From positions 44,486,001-44,550,000 of the forward strand of contig NC_134539.1 of NCBI RefSeq assembly GCF_050624435.1: a stretch of DNA of 64,000 bases, written 5' to 3'. This stretch comes from Tenrec ecaudatus. Lineage: Eukaryota; Chordata; Mammalia; Afrosoricida; Tenrecidae. The translations under genes were made by a program, and so were the position numbers. The notes beneath the pieces are model-generated. The model had not been told where the DNA came from. It searched no databases and was given only the letters and a program-made list of their open reading frames with translations. Shown in pieces: positions 45,012 through 56,741 of the stretch; the stretch's first letter is position 1; each line of letters begins with the position of its first letter.

Positions 45012-45660
45012 TGTGGTCATATCATGTCACTCTTCCCTAAAGACCCTCCAAAACCCAGTTCAAACTCGGACCATTGAGTAGATTCTGTCTCGTAGTGACC
45101 TTATAAGACAGCGTAGAACGGCCCCACAAAGTTTCAGCGGCTGTAAATCCTTACAGAAGCAGATTGCTACATCTTTCCCCAGCAGAGTGGATGATGGTTT
45201 CCAACTGCTGACCTGTAAGTAGGCCTTCATGATTCCCCACCCCTCCAGTCCCCACTTCAATGACTTCTTACTGTGTGTATAGCAAAATCCAAAGTTCTTG
45301 CCATGTCCCCCAAGGACCGACCATGACTGCTTCCCAAGTCCAGCGTTCTTTGGGTATTGAGTCAAACCACATCCTTAGAAGGATCTTGCCTAATTATCTT
45401 ATTTCAAAGAGCCTCTTATGACTCCCTAGCCCTATCCCAACCTCAGCTCTTTCTCTATATAGCCTTTTATCCTATTGCATTTGTCATTGTGTGGTATTAA
45501 CATCATGCTACTTTGTGCTTGATTTTGACCTATCTCCCCCATTCAAATTAGTTTTTTGAGTATATAGATTTCCCCCCTATTTTGTTATCCTTGGTGCCTA
45601 TGACAGGTAAAATACTCTTCGTAGATATATATTAGATGGAAAAAATGATTTGATTAAATG
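45012..45660 (+). repeat. L2 LINE 3' end, interrupted by an AfroSINE
   Basis: TCATATCATGTCACTCTTCCC before the SINE; TTCTTACTGTGTGTATAGC, AAATCCAAAGTTCTTGCCATG, TTATCCTATTGCATTTGTC and TTTTGTTATCCTTGGTGCCTATGACAGG after it, ending GATTTGATTAAATGAATG, the usual L2 terminus. Confidence 0.75.
45052..45228 (-). mobile_element. AfroSINE inserted in L2
   Basis: AGTTCAAACTCGGACCATTGAG tail complement; GACCTTATAAGACAGCGTAG; GGCTGTAAATCCTTACAGAAGC; TTTCCAACTGCTGACC. Confidence 0.88.
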
Positions 45661-46800
45661 AATGTCTGGATCATGAATTCTACCTTGCTCTCTTCGCATA
45701 GCCACTCCCTATATAGGTAAGTAGATGGTTGTCCCCAAAGCCCCTGCTTCTAGCAATCATATCTCCTTAGCAGAAAGAACAGCTCTCTTAGTTTGATCCC
45801 TGGAATTATTTATGATTATTCATTTTGTTTTGCATGCTTCTTTTGAGTAGCAGCAAAGATGCAATCTTTACTGTCTTTTAAAACTGTACTTTGGTGATAA
45901 AATGGATGGATCCCCATTCAGAAAACATACTGACATTACTGTGTAAGAGAGTAGATCACTCTGCTTTCTTTACCTTCACTGCTCCCATCTCACTCACTGT
46001 CCTCCATCGCCACCAGAAACGACTGGCAATGGTTTGAGATTTCCTTCCAGAGCTTGTCTGTGCAATAACAAACACACATATGCATATTCATTTCCCTTTA
46101 AAAAATGCTTTCTTGCTGAGTGTTATGCTCCAAATTACTCGCATAGATCTTTCCATGACAGCTCAGATCTTCTACATCCTTTAGTGGCTGCCGGGGATTC
46201 CCTGGTGTCAGCATACTTTACATAAGGCCGTGCGGAACATATAAGTCAGTCCCTACTTTGGGCTGTTACAAACTACTACAACAGACCTCTTTGTCCCTGC
46301 TCATCCATAAGGTATTGCACTTACCTACGTCGGTCGGAAAGACAACGAAAAGTATCAAGGAGACGTCTCCATCACATTCATGACAACTTACAAACAGAAA
46401 TAGATTCTAGAAAAGAAACTTATTCGGAGATCCACAATAACACAATTTCCCAAAGCTCCAACATCCGATTTAGAGGGGAGAGGGAAAGAACACGTAACAG
46501 GAACTGTCCACGGATCCCTCACACGAAGCCTGGCAACCACTCTGAAGGGTGGCTGTGCCGGTTGCCCCGTGTAAAGTGAGGAGCCGAGACTTGTTGAGGT
46601 TGCGTGCTCAAAGACCCGCCGCTCGTAAGTGGCAGCGTGGTGCTCCAAGCCCATCCCTCTTTCCAACACACCAGGGCGTTTCCTTGCCACCCTCTTCCTA
46701 CTTTCATTAGAAAGGGGCAAAATGTGGCTTGGGAAATTGCTCATCTGCAATCATCCACCCCAAGTCAGCAGGTGTCTCCTCTAGACATCAGGCTCCTCCT
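45661..46800. other. Unique non-coding sequence
   Basis: No gene recognised. Several overlapping open frames near 46388-46909, none with a domain. Confidence 0.4.
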
Positions 46801-47083
46801 ATTGGCTGCCGTTGAATTGGGCCCCGACTCAGCACAGCCTCACGTACAATGGGATTGGGCCGCTGTGATCCACTTGGGTTTTCATTGGCTGATTTTGCAA
46901 CGTAGATAGCTAAAGCCTACTTTCCGGTCCCTATTCATCTGAAAGCGCCACCGGAACCTGTTCACATCATAGCAGCATACAAGCCTCCCCTGACAGATGA
47001 GTGGTCCCTCTGCTTGAGATGCGCTGCCCAGGTCTCCCACCTCAAGGGTAAGAATTCTACCACTTGGGCCACCACTGCCTCTG
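46801..47083 (-). mobile_element. tRNA-Gly-like SINE with RTE tail
   Basis: Read on the minus strand, the head GCAGTGGTGGCCCAAGTGG, TAGAATTCTTACCC and GGGAGACCTGGG aligns with tRNA-Gly (box A region and the GGTAGAATTC segment). The body contains GGAGGCTTGTATGCTGCTATGATG, AACAGGTTCCGGTGGCG and AATCAGCCAATGAAAACCC. The tail (GAGTCGGGGCCCAATTCAACGG) is the shared RTE 3' end. It differs from the common AfroSINE body and looks like a separate SINE family. I associate it with PSINE-type afrotherian SINEs, name unverified. The tRNA part is only a SINE head: the T-arm is not intact. Confidence 0.8.
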
Positions 47084-48335
47084 ACTCATCATCTATTCTA
47101 AAGAGAGAATATCATTCCCAGGAGGCCGGAGAGCGACCTCTTGGGTGAGGCTTTCTCCTACGCATGAGAACTCTCTTCACTGGAGATTGGGGGTTCTGGG
47201 AAGTCTGCTTTGTCCTGCTGAGGGCACAGAAAAAATGGAACAGATTCCACAGGACCTGTGCTTTTAGCCAAGGGAAGCGAGCACTTTCAGTAACACAGGA
47301 GGCTCCAAGATGCCTTGATGGCTTAGCTTTCACGTGGGGAAAGTAAAACAGAAAGAAAGGAGGTGGGGGGCCAACATGCACCCACGAAAAACCCACGGCT
47401 GGGAGTCTTCGGGTCAAAATAGTTCAAAGCAGAAACCTCAAGGTAGGCAAGAGCACAGGTCATGGGGTCCCAACAGGCAGGGGCTGGAAGGGGCCGACTA
47501 AGATCTCATCTCCGTGTCTTCTGCAGCTCCCTGGCACTTCTCCGCTCACATGGGGCTTGGCACTTCGAAATCCCTTGCCCGGTTCTGCCTGTGAGAAAGC
47601 TGTTTCTCCTAGTGTTCTGGTGCCTGCTTCCCTGCCCTTCCACCCACTGGTCCTTGACCCACCCCCTTGAAAGCCCCCAGAGCAAGGCCAATCCTCCTTC
47701 CTGAAGACAGCCCTTCCAGCCATGAGAAATGTTCCCGTTCTCCAGCGGCTCTGAAACCTTCCCAGCGGGTCTGGAGGGGGGCTGCAGGATATAAGCTTTC
47801 GCTTCTTAACAAACAGGTCTAGCCTTTCTGGTTAGGGAAGCTGTCTGGACAAAGAAAACCAATCCCACTTGTCTTTTGAATGGGCAGCCAGATGGGAGGG
47901 GAACAATAGCTCCCAGAGAAATGGGGGGCGGACCTGACTCTTCTCATCTTAATGAAGGTGTGAACCTTGAAGCTTTATTATGAACGCTTGAAAGCCTACC
48001 CTGGTTAAGCTCCTTTCGGCTGCCTGGGCGCTGGCAGCCACCCTGGATAATGAGGCCACAGCTGTGTGGGAAGCGCTGGGGCAGGAGAAGGGGAGGACCA
48101 GGGTTATCTGAAGGCAGCAGCCTCGCCAGCCTGGCAGCAAAAAACCACCCTTGGCTGCAAGTTCTGCCCCGTGACCAGCCCCTGGTGGCTTTCAGGGACA
48201 AGGAGCTCGCTGTTGCAGGCAAAGGAGAGCAGGAGCCCTAGTAAGGACAGGAGAAACGCGGGGAGACCGCTTTGTAACCTCTAGGTAATACAGATGATGG
48301 CTCACACCTGGATGGCACCTGACATCATCACGGCA
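47084..48335. other. Unique GC-richer non-coding sequence
   Basis: No gene recognised. 47950-48240 is GC-rich and contains AGCTTTATTATGAACGC and GGATAATGAGGCC. The many overlapping ORFs on both strands reflect base composition. Confidence 0.4.
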
Positions 48336-48339
48336 TGTT

Positions 48340-48608
48340 GAGTCACACAGAAGCTTCTGAGAGGCTAAAAGGACAGAGGCTCGGAGAAGGCAGCACCCTG
48401 CGTGAGGTCATTCGGCCTGAGAGTGGCGGGTCAACAAGTTCCAAGTCCACTCTCCCCCGCTTACCCCTGCCAACTGGCTCTTCCCTTGGAGACTTCAAGG
48501 CAGGTCTCAAGGTCCTATCTGAATTTTCAAAGCTTGACCGGTATGCAAACAATGAACATTTAACATTGAGTGTCCCTGGACAGTACCTCATTTAATCCTC
48601 ATAATAAC
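48340..48608. repeat. MIR-like fragments
   Basis: AGAGGCTCGGAGAAGGCAGC...GTGAGGTCATTCGGCC, and near the end GTACCTCATTTAATCCTCATAATAAC, both MIR-type. The parts are not clearly continuous. Confidence 0.5.
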
Positions 48609-48610
48609 AT

Positions 48611-49600
48611 CGTTGTTGTTAGGTGCTATCTGGTCGATTCTAACTCATCACAACCTTATGAAGGAACTATGCTATCCTCACAATGGCCACTGTTAGGGCC
48701 CATTCTTACAACCACTGGAAGGAGACACGTCATGGGTGGTCTACTTTTTCACTGACCCTCCACTTTACAAAGCATGATGTCCTTCTCTCAGCACTGGTCC
48801 CTCCTGATAACAAGTCCAAAGCAAGGGAGACGTGATCTCACCATCCTTGCTTCTAAGGACCATCCTTCGTTGTTCTTCCTATATAGACTTTTCCCTCCCT
48901 CTATCTAATTAAGTATTGAATATCTAATTCAATAGTCTTCACCAACACCATAGTTCAAATTGTCCTTCCTTCTTCACTCCAGTTTTCACATGCGGAGGAG
49001 GTGTTTGAAGATGCCAGTGCTTGCGTCAGGCACCTTAGGCTTCAATGTGACATCTTTGCTTATTAATACTTTAAAGAAGAAACACGTCATTTGACTTCTT
49101 GATTATTGCTTCCGTGGGCATTGATGATAAATCCAATGAAAATATTTAACAGCTTACATATTTTCTGTTTATCATAGAACAGAAGCTGTTGAATGATAAA
49201 CAGCTATCAATGAACAGTTGTTTAGTGGTCCTGTTGTGAGAATTTTGTTTTCTTCCCATTGACTTGTAATCCAGAGAATGCTTCATTCTGTGATTTTCAT
49301 CAGTATGTGTTCAAGTCCTCTTGGTTTTCAGCAATCAAGGTTGTGTCATCTACATATTATAGCCTGTTAATGAACCTTCCTCCAATCCTGGTGCTGAATC
49401 CTTCATATATTTCAAATTTCTAGGTTTATTTGCTCAGCATACAGATTGTATAAGTATAGTGAAAAGATACGCAACTCTGCTGCCCACCTTTTCCTGATGT
49501 CATAACAGAACAATATCCCCTTATTCTGTTTCAATATCCCCATATCTGCCTCTTGGCCTAATGAGGTGGATATTTGTAATATCACTGACCAGGCCACAAT
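48611..49600 (-). pseudogene. RTE LINE, 5'-truncated copy
   Basis: From the tail complement TGTTGTTAGGTGCTATCTGG through the 3' part of the RT ORF. The active-site motif reads Tyr-Val-Asp-Asp on the minus strand near 49340-49360, so the core YxDD is intact here, but the ORF is otherwise full of stops and truncated. It stops just upstream of the next RTE copy, same orientation. Confidence 0.87.
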
Positions 49601-49757
49601 TTGATCTCAAATGTTTTAGAAGCTTGTTTTACATTTTTAACCCGTCGAATTTAAAAATCTATTTACTAAGTAAGCTGGGAAAAGTCAAAACTTACCCCTA
49701 AATATGACTGCTCTGAGACTGTTTGACTTTCCCCCACTATGCCCTTGTTTTCTGCAC

Positions 49758-52700
49758 GTTGTTGTTGTTGTTGTTGTTGCTAGGCACCATCCAGTCAGTT
49801 CCGGCCCCCAGTGGCCCATGCATGGTTTGGCGCCATCTTCAATGTTGTGCTTATGCTTGAGACCATGGTTGCAGCCACTGTGTTAATCCATCATGTTGAG
49901 GGCCTTCCTCTTTTTTTGCTGCCCCTCTACTTTACCAAACATGATGTCCTTCTCCAGGGACTGGTCTCTCCTGACATGTCCAAAGTATGTGACATGAAAT
50001 CTGGCCATACTTGCCTCTAAGAAGCATCCTGGCTGTCCTTCTGCCAAGTCTATGGCACATTCAATATTCCTCACCAGTTTTATAATTCAAGTGGATAAGT
50101 GATTTCTCCGTCTTCCTTATTCAAAGTCCAACTTTCACATGCATATAAAGAAAGCAATTAAAGCTATCATGGCTTGGATCAGGTGCCCCTAGTCCTCAAA
50201 ATAACATCCTTGCTTTTCAACACTTCAAACAGGCCTTGTGCAGCAAATTACCCAATGCAATTCCTCTTTGGCTCTCTTGGCTGCTGTTTCCATGAGCATT
50301 GGTGGTGGATTCAAGCAAGACGAAATCTGTGACAACTTCAATCTTTTCTGCATTTACCATGATGCTACCTATTGGTCCAGTTGTGAAGATTTTGGTTTTC
50401 TTTACATTGCATTATCATTCATACTAACGGCTGCAATCCTTGCTCTTCATCAGTAAATGGTTCAAGTCTTCCTCACTTTCAGCAAGCAAGTTTGTGTCAA
50501 CTGCATTCGCAAGTTCTTAATAAGCCTTCTTCCGATCCTGATGCCACATTCTTTTACATATAATCTGTCTTCTTGGATTGAATAAGTACGGTGAGCGGAT
50601 GCAATCCTGATTCTAAAGCACACAGTATTCCCTTCTGTGCCCACAAGTGCCTCTTGACCATGTGCTAGTGCCGCATGAGCACGATCAAGTGTTTCGGAGT
50701 TCCTTTTCTTCTCAAGGCTCTCCATAATTTGTTATGATCCCCAGTCGGATGCCTTTGAATAGTCAATAATTCACAAGTATCCATCTTTCTCTGGTATTCT
50801 CTGTTTTCAACTGTTGTTGAATGAGCAAAATTTTGATGGCAAGTAACATTGATGCTATTTTATATGATTTAAGTATCCTATTTGGTCACCTTTCTTTGGA
50901 ATGGGTGCAAATATGGATCTCACAGTCAGTTGGCCATGTAGCTGCCTTCCAAATTTCCTGGCATAGACAGGTGCGTTCTTCCAGTGCTTCATCAGCTTGT
51001 TGAAACATTTCAATTGGTGTTCCATCACTTTTTGGACCCTTGTGTTTGGCGAATGATTTCAGTGCAGCTTGACCTTCTTCCATTAGCCTCATTGGCCCTT
51101 GCCTATATGCTGCTACCTCCTGAAACAGTTGAATGTCTACTAGCTCTTTCTGGTCTAGTGACTGTGTGTGTTCTTTCCATCATCTTTTGATGCTTCCTGC
51201 ATCGTTCAATATTTTGTGGATAAAATCTTTCAATACTGCAACTAGAAGCTTTAATTTTTTCTTATCATCTTTCAGTATGCGGAGTGTGTTCTTCATCTTT
51301 GGTTTTCTAATTGTGGATCTGTTCACATTTCATTACAATAGATTATTCTGTCTTTTCAAGTTGCCCTTGAAATTTTCTTTTCTTTTTTTTGGGGGGGGGG
51401 GACTATTTCCTGCGTGGTTTATCTCCTCAGTCATTGTGCACAGGCCTCTGAGAAGGTGTAGGAATATGCAGGCACAGGCTCCAGGCCAGACTTGATCTCT
51501 GACATTGTGGAAAAGGACTGTATGTCATGGGGCACCGAGCCCTGTGCTTCCCTGAGCCTCCTGGACAGAGCCTGGGGAGAGCGACCTCCTAGGAGTATCC
51601 ATGTTGGGACCCTTTGAGATTTTCTGCTCAGCTCTTTGATTATCTCATTTATTCAGTTTGCCTGAGCTACCCCATGATTAAGAGCAAGTTTCTATCTCTT
51701 CTGACAAGGACTTTGGTCCTTTATTTCTTTCCAATCTTCTTAATGACCTTTTGCTTTCTTTATGAATGAAGGAGTTCTTGATGTCATCCACAGCTCATCA
51801 GCTCTTCTGTCATTAATATTCAATGCATCACATCTGTTCTTGAGATGTTCTCAAAATTTAGGTGGGATAGGCTTAAGCTCATATTTTGATTCTCATGGAC
51901 TTGTTTTAATGTTCTTCAGCTTCAATCTGAACTTACATATGAGCAGTCGATGATCAGTTCCATAATCGGTCCCTCACCTGATTTTGCTTCTGATACTGAG
52001 CTTCTCTATCGATTATACCACAAATGTACTCAATATGATTTCTGTTTATTCCATCTGAAGAAGTCCAAGTACATAGTTGCCCTATGTGTCATTGAAAAAG
52101 TTTATTTGCTATGAAGACGTCATTGGTCTTGTAAACTTCTATCATGAGATCTGAAGTTTTGTTTTTATCACCAATACTATATTTTGGAAGGAACCAACTA
52201 CATATTTGGGAGGAAATAAATTCTGTTCCTTCCTCTTTGATTCCAACTTTTACATTCCAATGACCAATAATTATCAATGCATCTTGATTGAGTGTTTGAT
52301 CAATTTCAGACTGAAAAGGTTGGTAGAATTCTTTAATTTCTTTATCACTAGCTTTAGTGGTTGGTGCATACATTTCAATAATCGTTTTCTTGATTAGATT
52401 TCATTGTATGTGATTGGATAAAATCCTATTGCAGACAGCATTTTACTTCAAGATCCATCTTGAAATGTGCTTTTTGCTATGAATGCAACACCATTCCTCT
52501 TGATTGTGTCATTCCCGGCATAGGAGATCACAGGATGTTCTGGTTCTAATGGTCAGTACCAGTCCACGTTAGTTCACTAAAGCCTAAGATGTCCATCTTC
52601 ATGAGCTCCATTTCATTTCTGATGACTTCCAATTCTCCGAGAATCATACGTCATACATTCCAAGTTCTGATTATTAGTAGATTGTTGCAGCTGTTTCTTC

Positions 52701-53113
52701 TCATTTTGAGTCATGCCTATCACCTAATGAAGATCCCATAGGATTCCCTCCCACGGGTTTGACTCCATTCCCATCATCATGGTTGGCTGTACTTTCAGAA
52801 GAAGCTCTTCTGCAAAGAAAGTCATATAATTTGATTACTTTCTGCCCTGAGGGGCTCACCTTCAGGCACTACCGCTGACAGTGCCTCCTTCTGTTCACTA
52901 GGCCTTCAGTATCTGACAGTGTTTCCATGCGACGCCTAAGGTGTCCAGCGGCTAATTCCCCAAAGTGGACAGTCAGGTCCGTCTTCATTTTCTTCTCTTA
53001 TTCTGGAGACTCTCCTGAAACCTGGTCACTTTGGATGACCATGCTGGCATTTGAAATACCAGCCTCACAACAACACACACTCCGCCACAGTACGACTAAC
53101 TGACAGACATGTG
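49758..53113 (-). pseudogene. Near full-length RTE LINE (decayed)
   Basis: The most complete autonomous element here: about 3.1 kb of RTE plus a 231-bp insert. Minus-strand order is 5' region (53113 to about 52700, with ACATGTCTGTCAGTTAGTCG near its start), endonuclease domain, RT domain and 3' tail with (CAA)n at 49758-49780. A minus-strand frame at 52089-52373 carries YAPTTKASDKEIKEFYQ and GHWNVKVG; the family motif is GDWN, so a catalytic Asp is His. The RT site near 50495-50515 reads Ala-Val-Asp, where YADD is expected. Both enzymes are dead. Confidence 0.92.
51379..51609 (-). pseudogene. Retrocopy-like insert within RTE
   Basis: Non-RTE sequence flanked by imperfect repeats of RTE sequence: CCCTTGAAATTTTCT (51364-51378) and CCCTTTGAGATTTTCT (51610-51625). 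At its left is T-run then an 11-base G-run (51391-51401), which on the minus strand reads as C-run then poly(A). This is the structure of a 5'-truncated, reverse-transcribed transcript. The body shows no repeat I know. One minus-strand frame of about 30 codons ends at a stop near 51437, but I cannot name a parent gene. It could also be an unrecognised SINE. Confidence 0.45.
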
Positions 53114-53345
53114 ATACCAGAGATACAATGACTTACTGTATCTGTGCTGGGCCCATATAGGTTTCCAGCCACCATTCTGGGGACTTGGAACCCAGTGGTG
53201 AATGGGACTCAAAACAGCCCTGTACTCTCGATGTCGGCTTTCTGGGGGTACTTCCTGCTCAGTTCAGTGACCCTGGTCCTCTCCCTAGCCCACAGGGTTT
53301 CCCCTCAAAACCGCCTTTCTAGAAAGCGCCAGACCCCCACCCAAG
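53114..53345. other. Unique spacer
   Basis: No feature recognised. Confidence 0.35.
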
Positions 53346-53349
53346 CCCA

Positions 53350-53548
53350 CTGTCAACCAGATGCCGACTCGTAGTGGTCCGACCCGACAAAGACGTCCTG
53401 TCCTTCCCTCCAAAAGATTTCCACAGCGAGAGACCTTTTCTGAACCTGACGGCCGCCTCTTTCCCTCACAGAGCAGCGGAGGGTCCTAGCGGCCACTCCT
53501 TGGGTCAGCAGTGAAGTGCTCTGACGACTGTGCCACCAGGGCTCCTTA
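53350..53548 (-). mobile_element. AfroSINE
   Basis: CAACCAGATGCCGACTCGTAGTGG tail complement and CTGTGCCACCAGGGCTCC head complement. Relatively GC-rich copy. Confidence 0.85.
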
Positions 53549-54000
53549 GAAAGTGCCCGAGGATAAGCATGACAGCTGAGAGAGCGCCGTCATATACGGG
53601 TCATTCGAATGCTCATGGGACACTCGCCCCGCATCTGTGTGTCCACGTCCTCTGTGCTGACTGAAGGGTGGGCTTTCTCCTTTCCTGCTTCCAGTACCTA
53701 CAAAGATAGAAAGCTCTTCTGGGTCTTCTTTTAGCCCCTCAAAATATGGTCTTATTCACTATCTGAAAGAAAATGCCTTTGCGTCTGCAGAACTGTGTGT
53801 GAGCATCCTGTGTTTTTGCCTGTAACACACCCACAGGGATGCCTTGCGCATGCATACGGTAGGTTCACAGCAAGTGACTGCACAGGAGACATGTGTGCAT
53901 GAGCCTGCACCGCTGCTGGAGCTGCGAGGCGGCACTGACTGCGAGACCAACCTGGTGCCTGCCTTGGCAGCCTGGGCTGGCTGCTGAGAAAATGAAGACC
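53549..54000. other. Unique non-coding sequence
   Basis: No feature recognised. Confidence 0.4.
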
Positions 54001-54002
54001 AG

Positions 54003-54125
54003 CCTCTAAATCAGTGGCCTCCATTTCCAAAGCAGAGAAACTGAGGCCCAGACGATAAGATGCCATTTTCCCAAAGCCACTTTGAGCTGAGGTTCCAAGT
54101 TAGGTTTGTGGAACCGGGCCTCAGG
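54003..54125 (-). repeat. MIR SINE
   Basis: CTCCATTTCCAAAGCAGAGAAACTGAGGCCCAGACG and CATTTTCCCAAAGCCAC: reversed MIR core. Confidence 0.7.
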
Positions 54126-54425
54126 CGACTCGGAGAACCCAGGATGAGGAGGCCACACTAGGCAGCAGGGAGGCCAACAGGCCCCCAAGACTCTTGGACT
54201 CAGATCCTCAATCTTTCTGGATCCAGGACTCTTTGATACGCCTAAGAAATAGAGAGGAGCCCAGCTCAGCGTGCTTTTTGCTATGTGGATTATATCTTTC
54301 AATAATGATGCATTACATATTCAAACAAAGAAAATGTAAATGCTGACAGTTTATTTTAAAGTAACAGTCACACTGTGACCTTTAACATAAAGGAAATGAC
54401 CTTAGTTAAAGTAATGATGATTTAC
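54126..54425. other. Unique non-coding sequence
   Basis: No feature recognised. Confidence 0.35.
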
Positions 54426-54427
54426 AC

Positions 54428-54597
54428 AAGCTGGTGTAGTGGGTACACAATGGCTGCTAACTGCAAAGTCAGCAGTCCAAATGACCAGCCCCTCCTTCAG
54501 AGAAAGACGGGCTTTCTACTGCCCATAAAGAGTTACCGCCTCTCGGCCGTTCTATAGGGTCACTATGGGTTGGAATTGACTCGAAGACAGGGAGGGT
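54428..54597 (+). mobile_element. AfroSINE
   Basis: AAGCTGGTGTAGTGGGTACAC, AACTGCAAAGTCAGCAGTCC, GGGCTTTCTACTGCCC, CTATAGGGTCACTATGGGTTGG. Confidence 0.9.
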
Positions 54598-55715
54598 TAG
54601 CATGTGTTATATTTTACAAAACAAATGAAGCAGAGGAGAAAATGGCCTTGTTTTTGAATTTCCCAAGTCTCCTTCTCTGGCCAATTGGGGGAAAGCTGGA
54701 TCATCATATCTGCTTTTGCATCCGTGTGTTGCATTATCTTGACCTGTTATATCCACAAAGGTACAGAAAGAACACCTGGCCCCGAACAAAGAGGCAGTTG
54801 GGAAAAGGTGGTGTATTATAATAGGTTTTTCGGATAATTATTTAAGACAAAGTAATAAATCCTCTAACCCATCCTTCCTGAATTAATTTACTGCATTTCA
54901 CTATCTGCTAACCCTAGAGGTTATTTGCACCGATTGCAGCTTTATGGTGGAAATACTGAATTAGGGGGCTTCTTTGGAAAAATCCACTCTTTCTGTTTTA
55001 TTTTTTCACAAACTTTTTTTTTAAGGTTTGAACAGAAAGAGTGAGTTTATTGAAGGGGGATACTTTGGACATGAAGGCCAAGGGGCTCTTAGCTAGTCTG
55101 AGTGATGGCATCTAGCTAGTGATGGCATCTTGTCAACTTGTAATTGGCCATAGAGGAAGGATCTGCATCACAGAAATGGCAAATCCTTCATCTGTTGGTG
55201 TACTAGTTGTCTTGATAAAACTGCCCTCCCCCCACCCACCCCTACCCCCACCATTCTTGTCCAGCCTGTAAGCTCGGCCCCAGCAGACCAACACTGTGAA
55301 CTGTAGATACCAGGTCAGGCATTCTCTCTCCCAGCATGTTCAGGGTCCAGACTACCACTTATACAGGGGGACTCACTCCTCTGCTGACAACACGTAGACA
55401 CCGAGCAGCAGCATCTCGGTCAATGACTTGTGTGTCCGAATGCCTCTGGTCAGCTTCCCAAGCTGGACACACCAAGAGCGGGGGAGCACACCAGATCTAG
55501 GTGGCACTAGGACAGCGAGTGAAACTGATGTTAATGGTCGGCAGAGCTGTTGTACTTCATGTGGGCAAAGTCCTTGTGGAGACGCGTGGTTCCTGGGCCT
55601 GTGGACAGCTTCTGGCTGGAAATGTGGGGCTGGCAGGAAGAACAGTTTGCTGTGCAAGCTCTGAGGGCAGCTTAGTCCAGCAGGCAAATAAGCAATCATA
55701 ATCCAGTTAGTGAGG
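54598..55715. other. Unique sequence; candidate conserved element at 54830-55010
   Basis: No gene recognised. 54830-55010 is AT-rich with homeodomain-like and MEF2-like patches (GATAATTATTTAAGACAAAG, TGAATTAATTTACTGC, GGTTATTTGCACCGATTGC). Whether it is conserved cannot be told from one sequence. Confidence 0.35.
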
Positions 55716-55718
55716 GCT

Positions 55719-55930
55719 AAGAGCCCTGGGGGCAAAGTGGTTAAGTGCCCAGTTGCTAACCAAAAGGTCAGCAGTTTGAATCTACCAGCTACTTAGTAGG
55801 AGGAAGCTATGACGGTGGGCTTTCAGAAAGATTTACAGCCGTGGAAACCCTCTGGGTCAGTTATACTGTCCTGTAAGGTTGCTGGGAGTTGGAATTGACT
55901 TTCTGGCAGTGGTTTGGGTTTTTTGGTTTG
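55719..55930 (+). mobile_element. AfroSINE (well preserved)
   Basis: AAGAGCCCTGGGGGCAAAGTGG head, CTAACCAAAAGGTCAGCAGTTTG, GATTTACAGCCGTGGAAACCC, tail TGGCAGTGGTTTGGGTTTTTTGG. Confidence 0.94.
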
Positions 55931-56466
55931 TGATGAACACTACTAAAGACTCCCCAGGAGCAGTGGGAGCCCAAAAGACGGATCCACAGACCCAACCTTA
56001 GATGGGAAGGGAGCCCAACTAGGCTTCTAGGGCAGAGTCTTGAAAAAGAAGACAGAGTTAGCCAGGCAGGGAGCATTTCGAACTGAGAAGACACGTGTGT
56101 AAAGAAATGGAAGTTAGACAGACTCTCAGTCCGTGGCCAGGAAGCTTCAAGGTTCTTAAGAGGTGATTTAGCCAGCAGGTGGCCAGGGAGAATAGAGAAA
56201 GAAGATTGACAGACCATTCAGACTCCATGTCTTAGTGTAAGAAATTCGGACTGCTGATTTATGATGGGGAATTTTCCCAACTGGATTTGAATTTTAGATA
56301 TATGTAACTCTTCAGCAATAGTGTGGGGAATGGATTGACAGGCTAGAGTAAAATAAATCAACCAAAAAGCTCTTGAGTCATTCTGGTGAGACATGAGATA
56401 GTCCAGTGTAGGGATGTGACTAACGAGGTAGCATTGGGTCCTGGTTCATGGACACACCAAGTCCAT
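55931..56466. other. Unique non-coding sequence
   Basis: No feature recognised. Confidence 0.4.
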
Positions 56467-56467
56467 T

Positions 56468-56664
56468 GCTGTAATAAACCACTGAGTCATTCTGACTCAT
56501 AGTGACCATATAAGACAGCGTAGAACTACTGCATAGGGTTCCCTAGGGTGTAAATCTTTATGGAAGCCGACTGCCTCAACTCCCCCCCCCCCAGATTGGC
56601 TGGTGGCTGTTGCCCTCCATATGGTAAGCCCAACACTGAACCCACTGCACTACCAGGACTCCTA
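56468..56664 (-). mobile_element. AfroSINE
   Basis: AAACCACTGAGTCATTCTGACTCATAGTGACC tail complement, AATCTTTATGGAAGCCGAC, ACTGCACTACCAGGACTCC head complement; ten-base C-run inside. Confidence 0.9.
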
Positions 56665-56741
56665 AGTAGCTAAAGTAAAGAGACTCAAACCTGTATATTG
56701 TAGTGGCTTAAATGAGGTAAAAGTGTTTTGTTCTTAAAACA

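Noticed and set aside
47015-47083. A functional tRNA-Gly gene on the minus strand
   Set aside because: Only the 5' half resembles a tRNA; the T-arm is not intact and the sequence continues into a SINE body with an RTE tail.
47950-48240. CpG island promoter
   Set aside because: GC-rich but with few CpG dinucleotides and no adjoining first exon I can identify.
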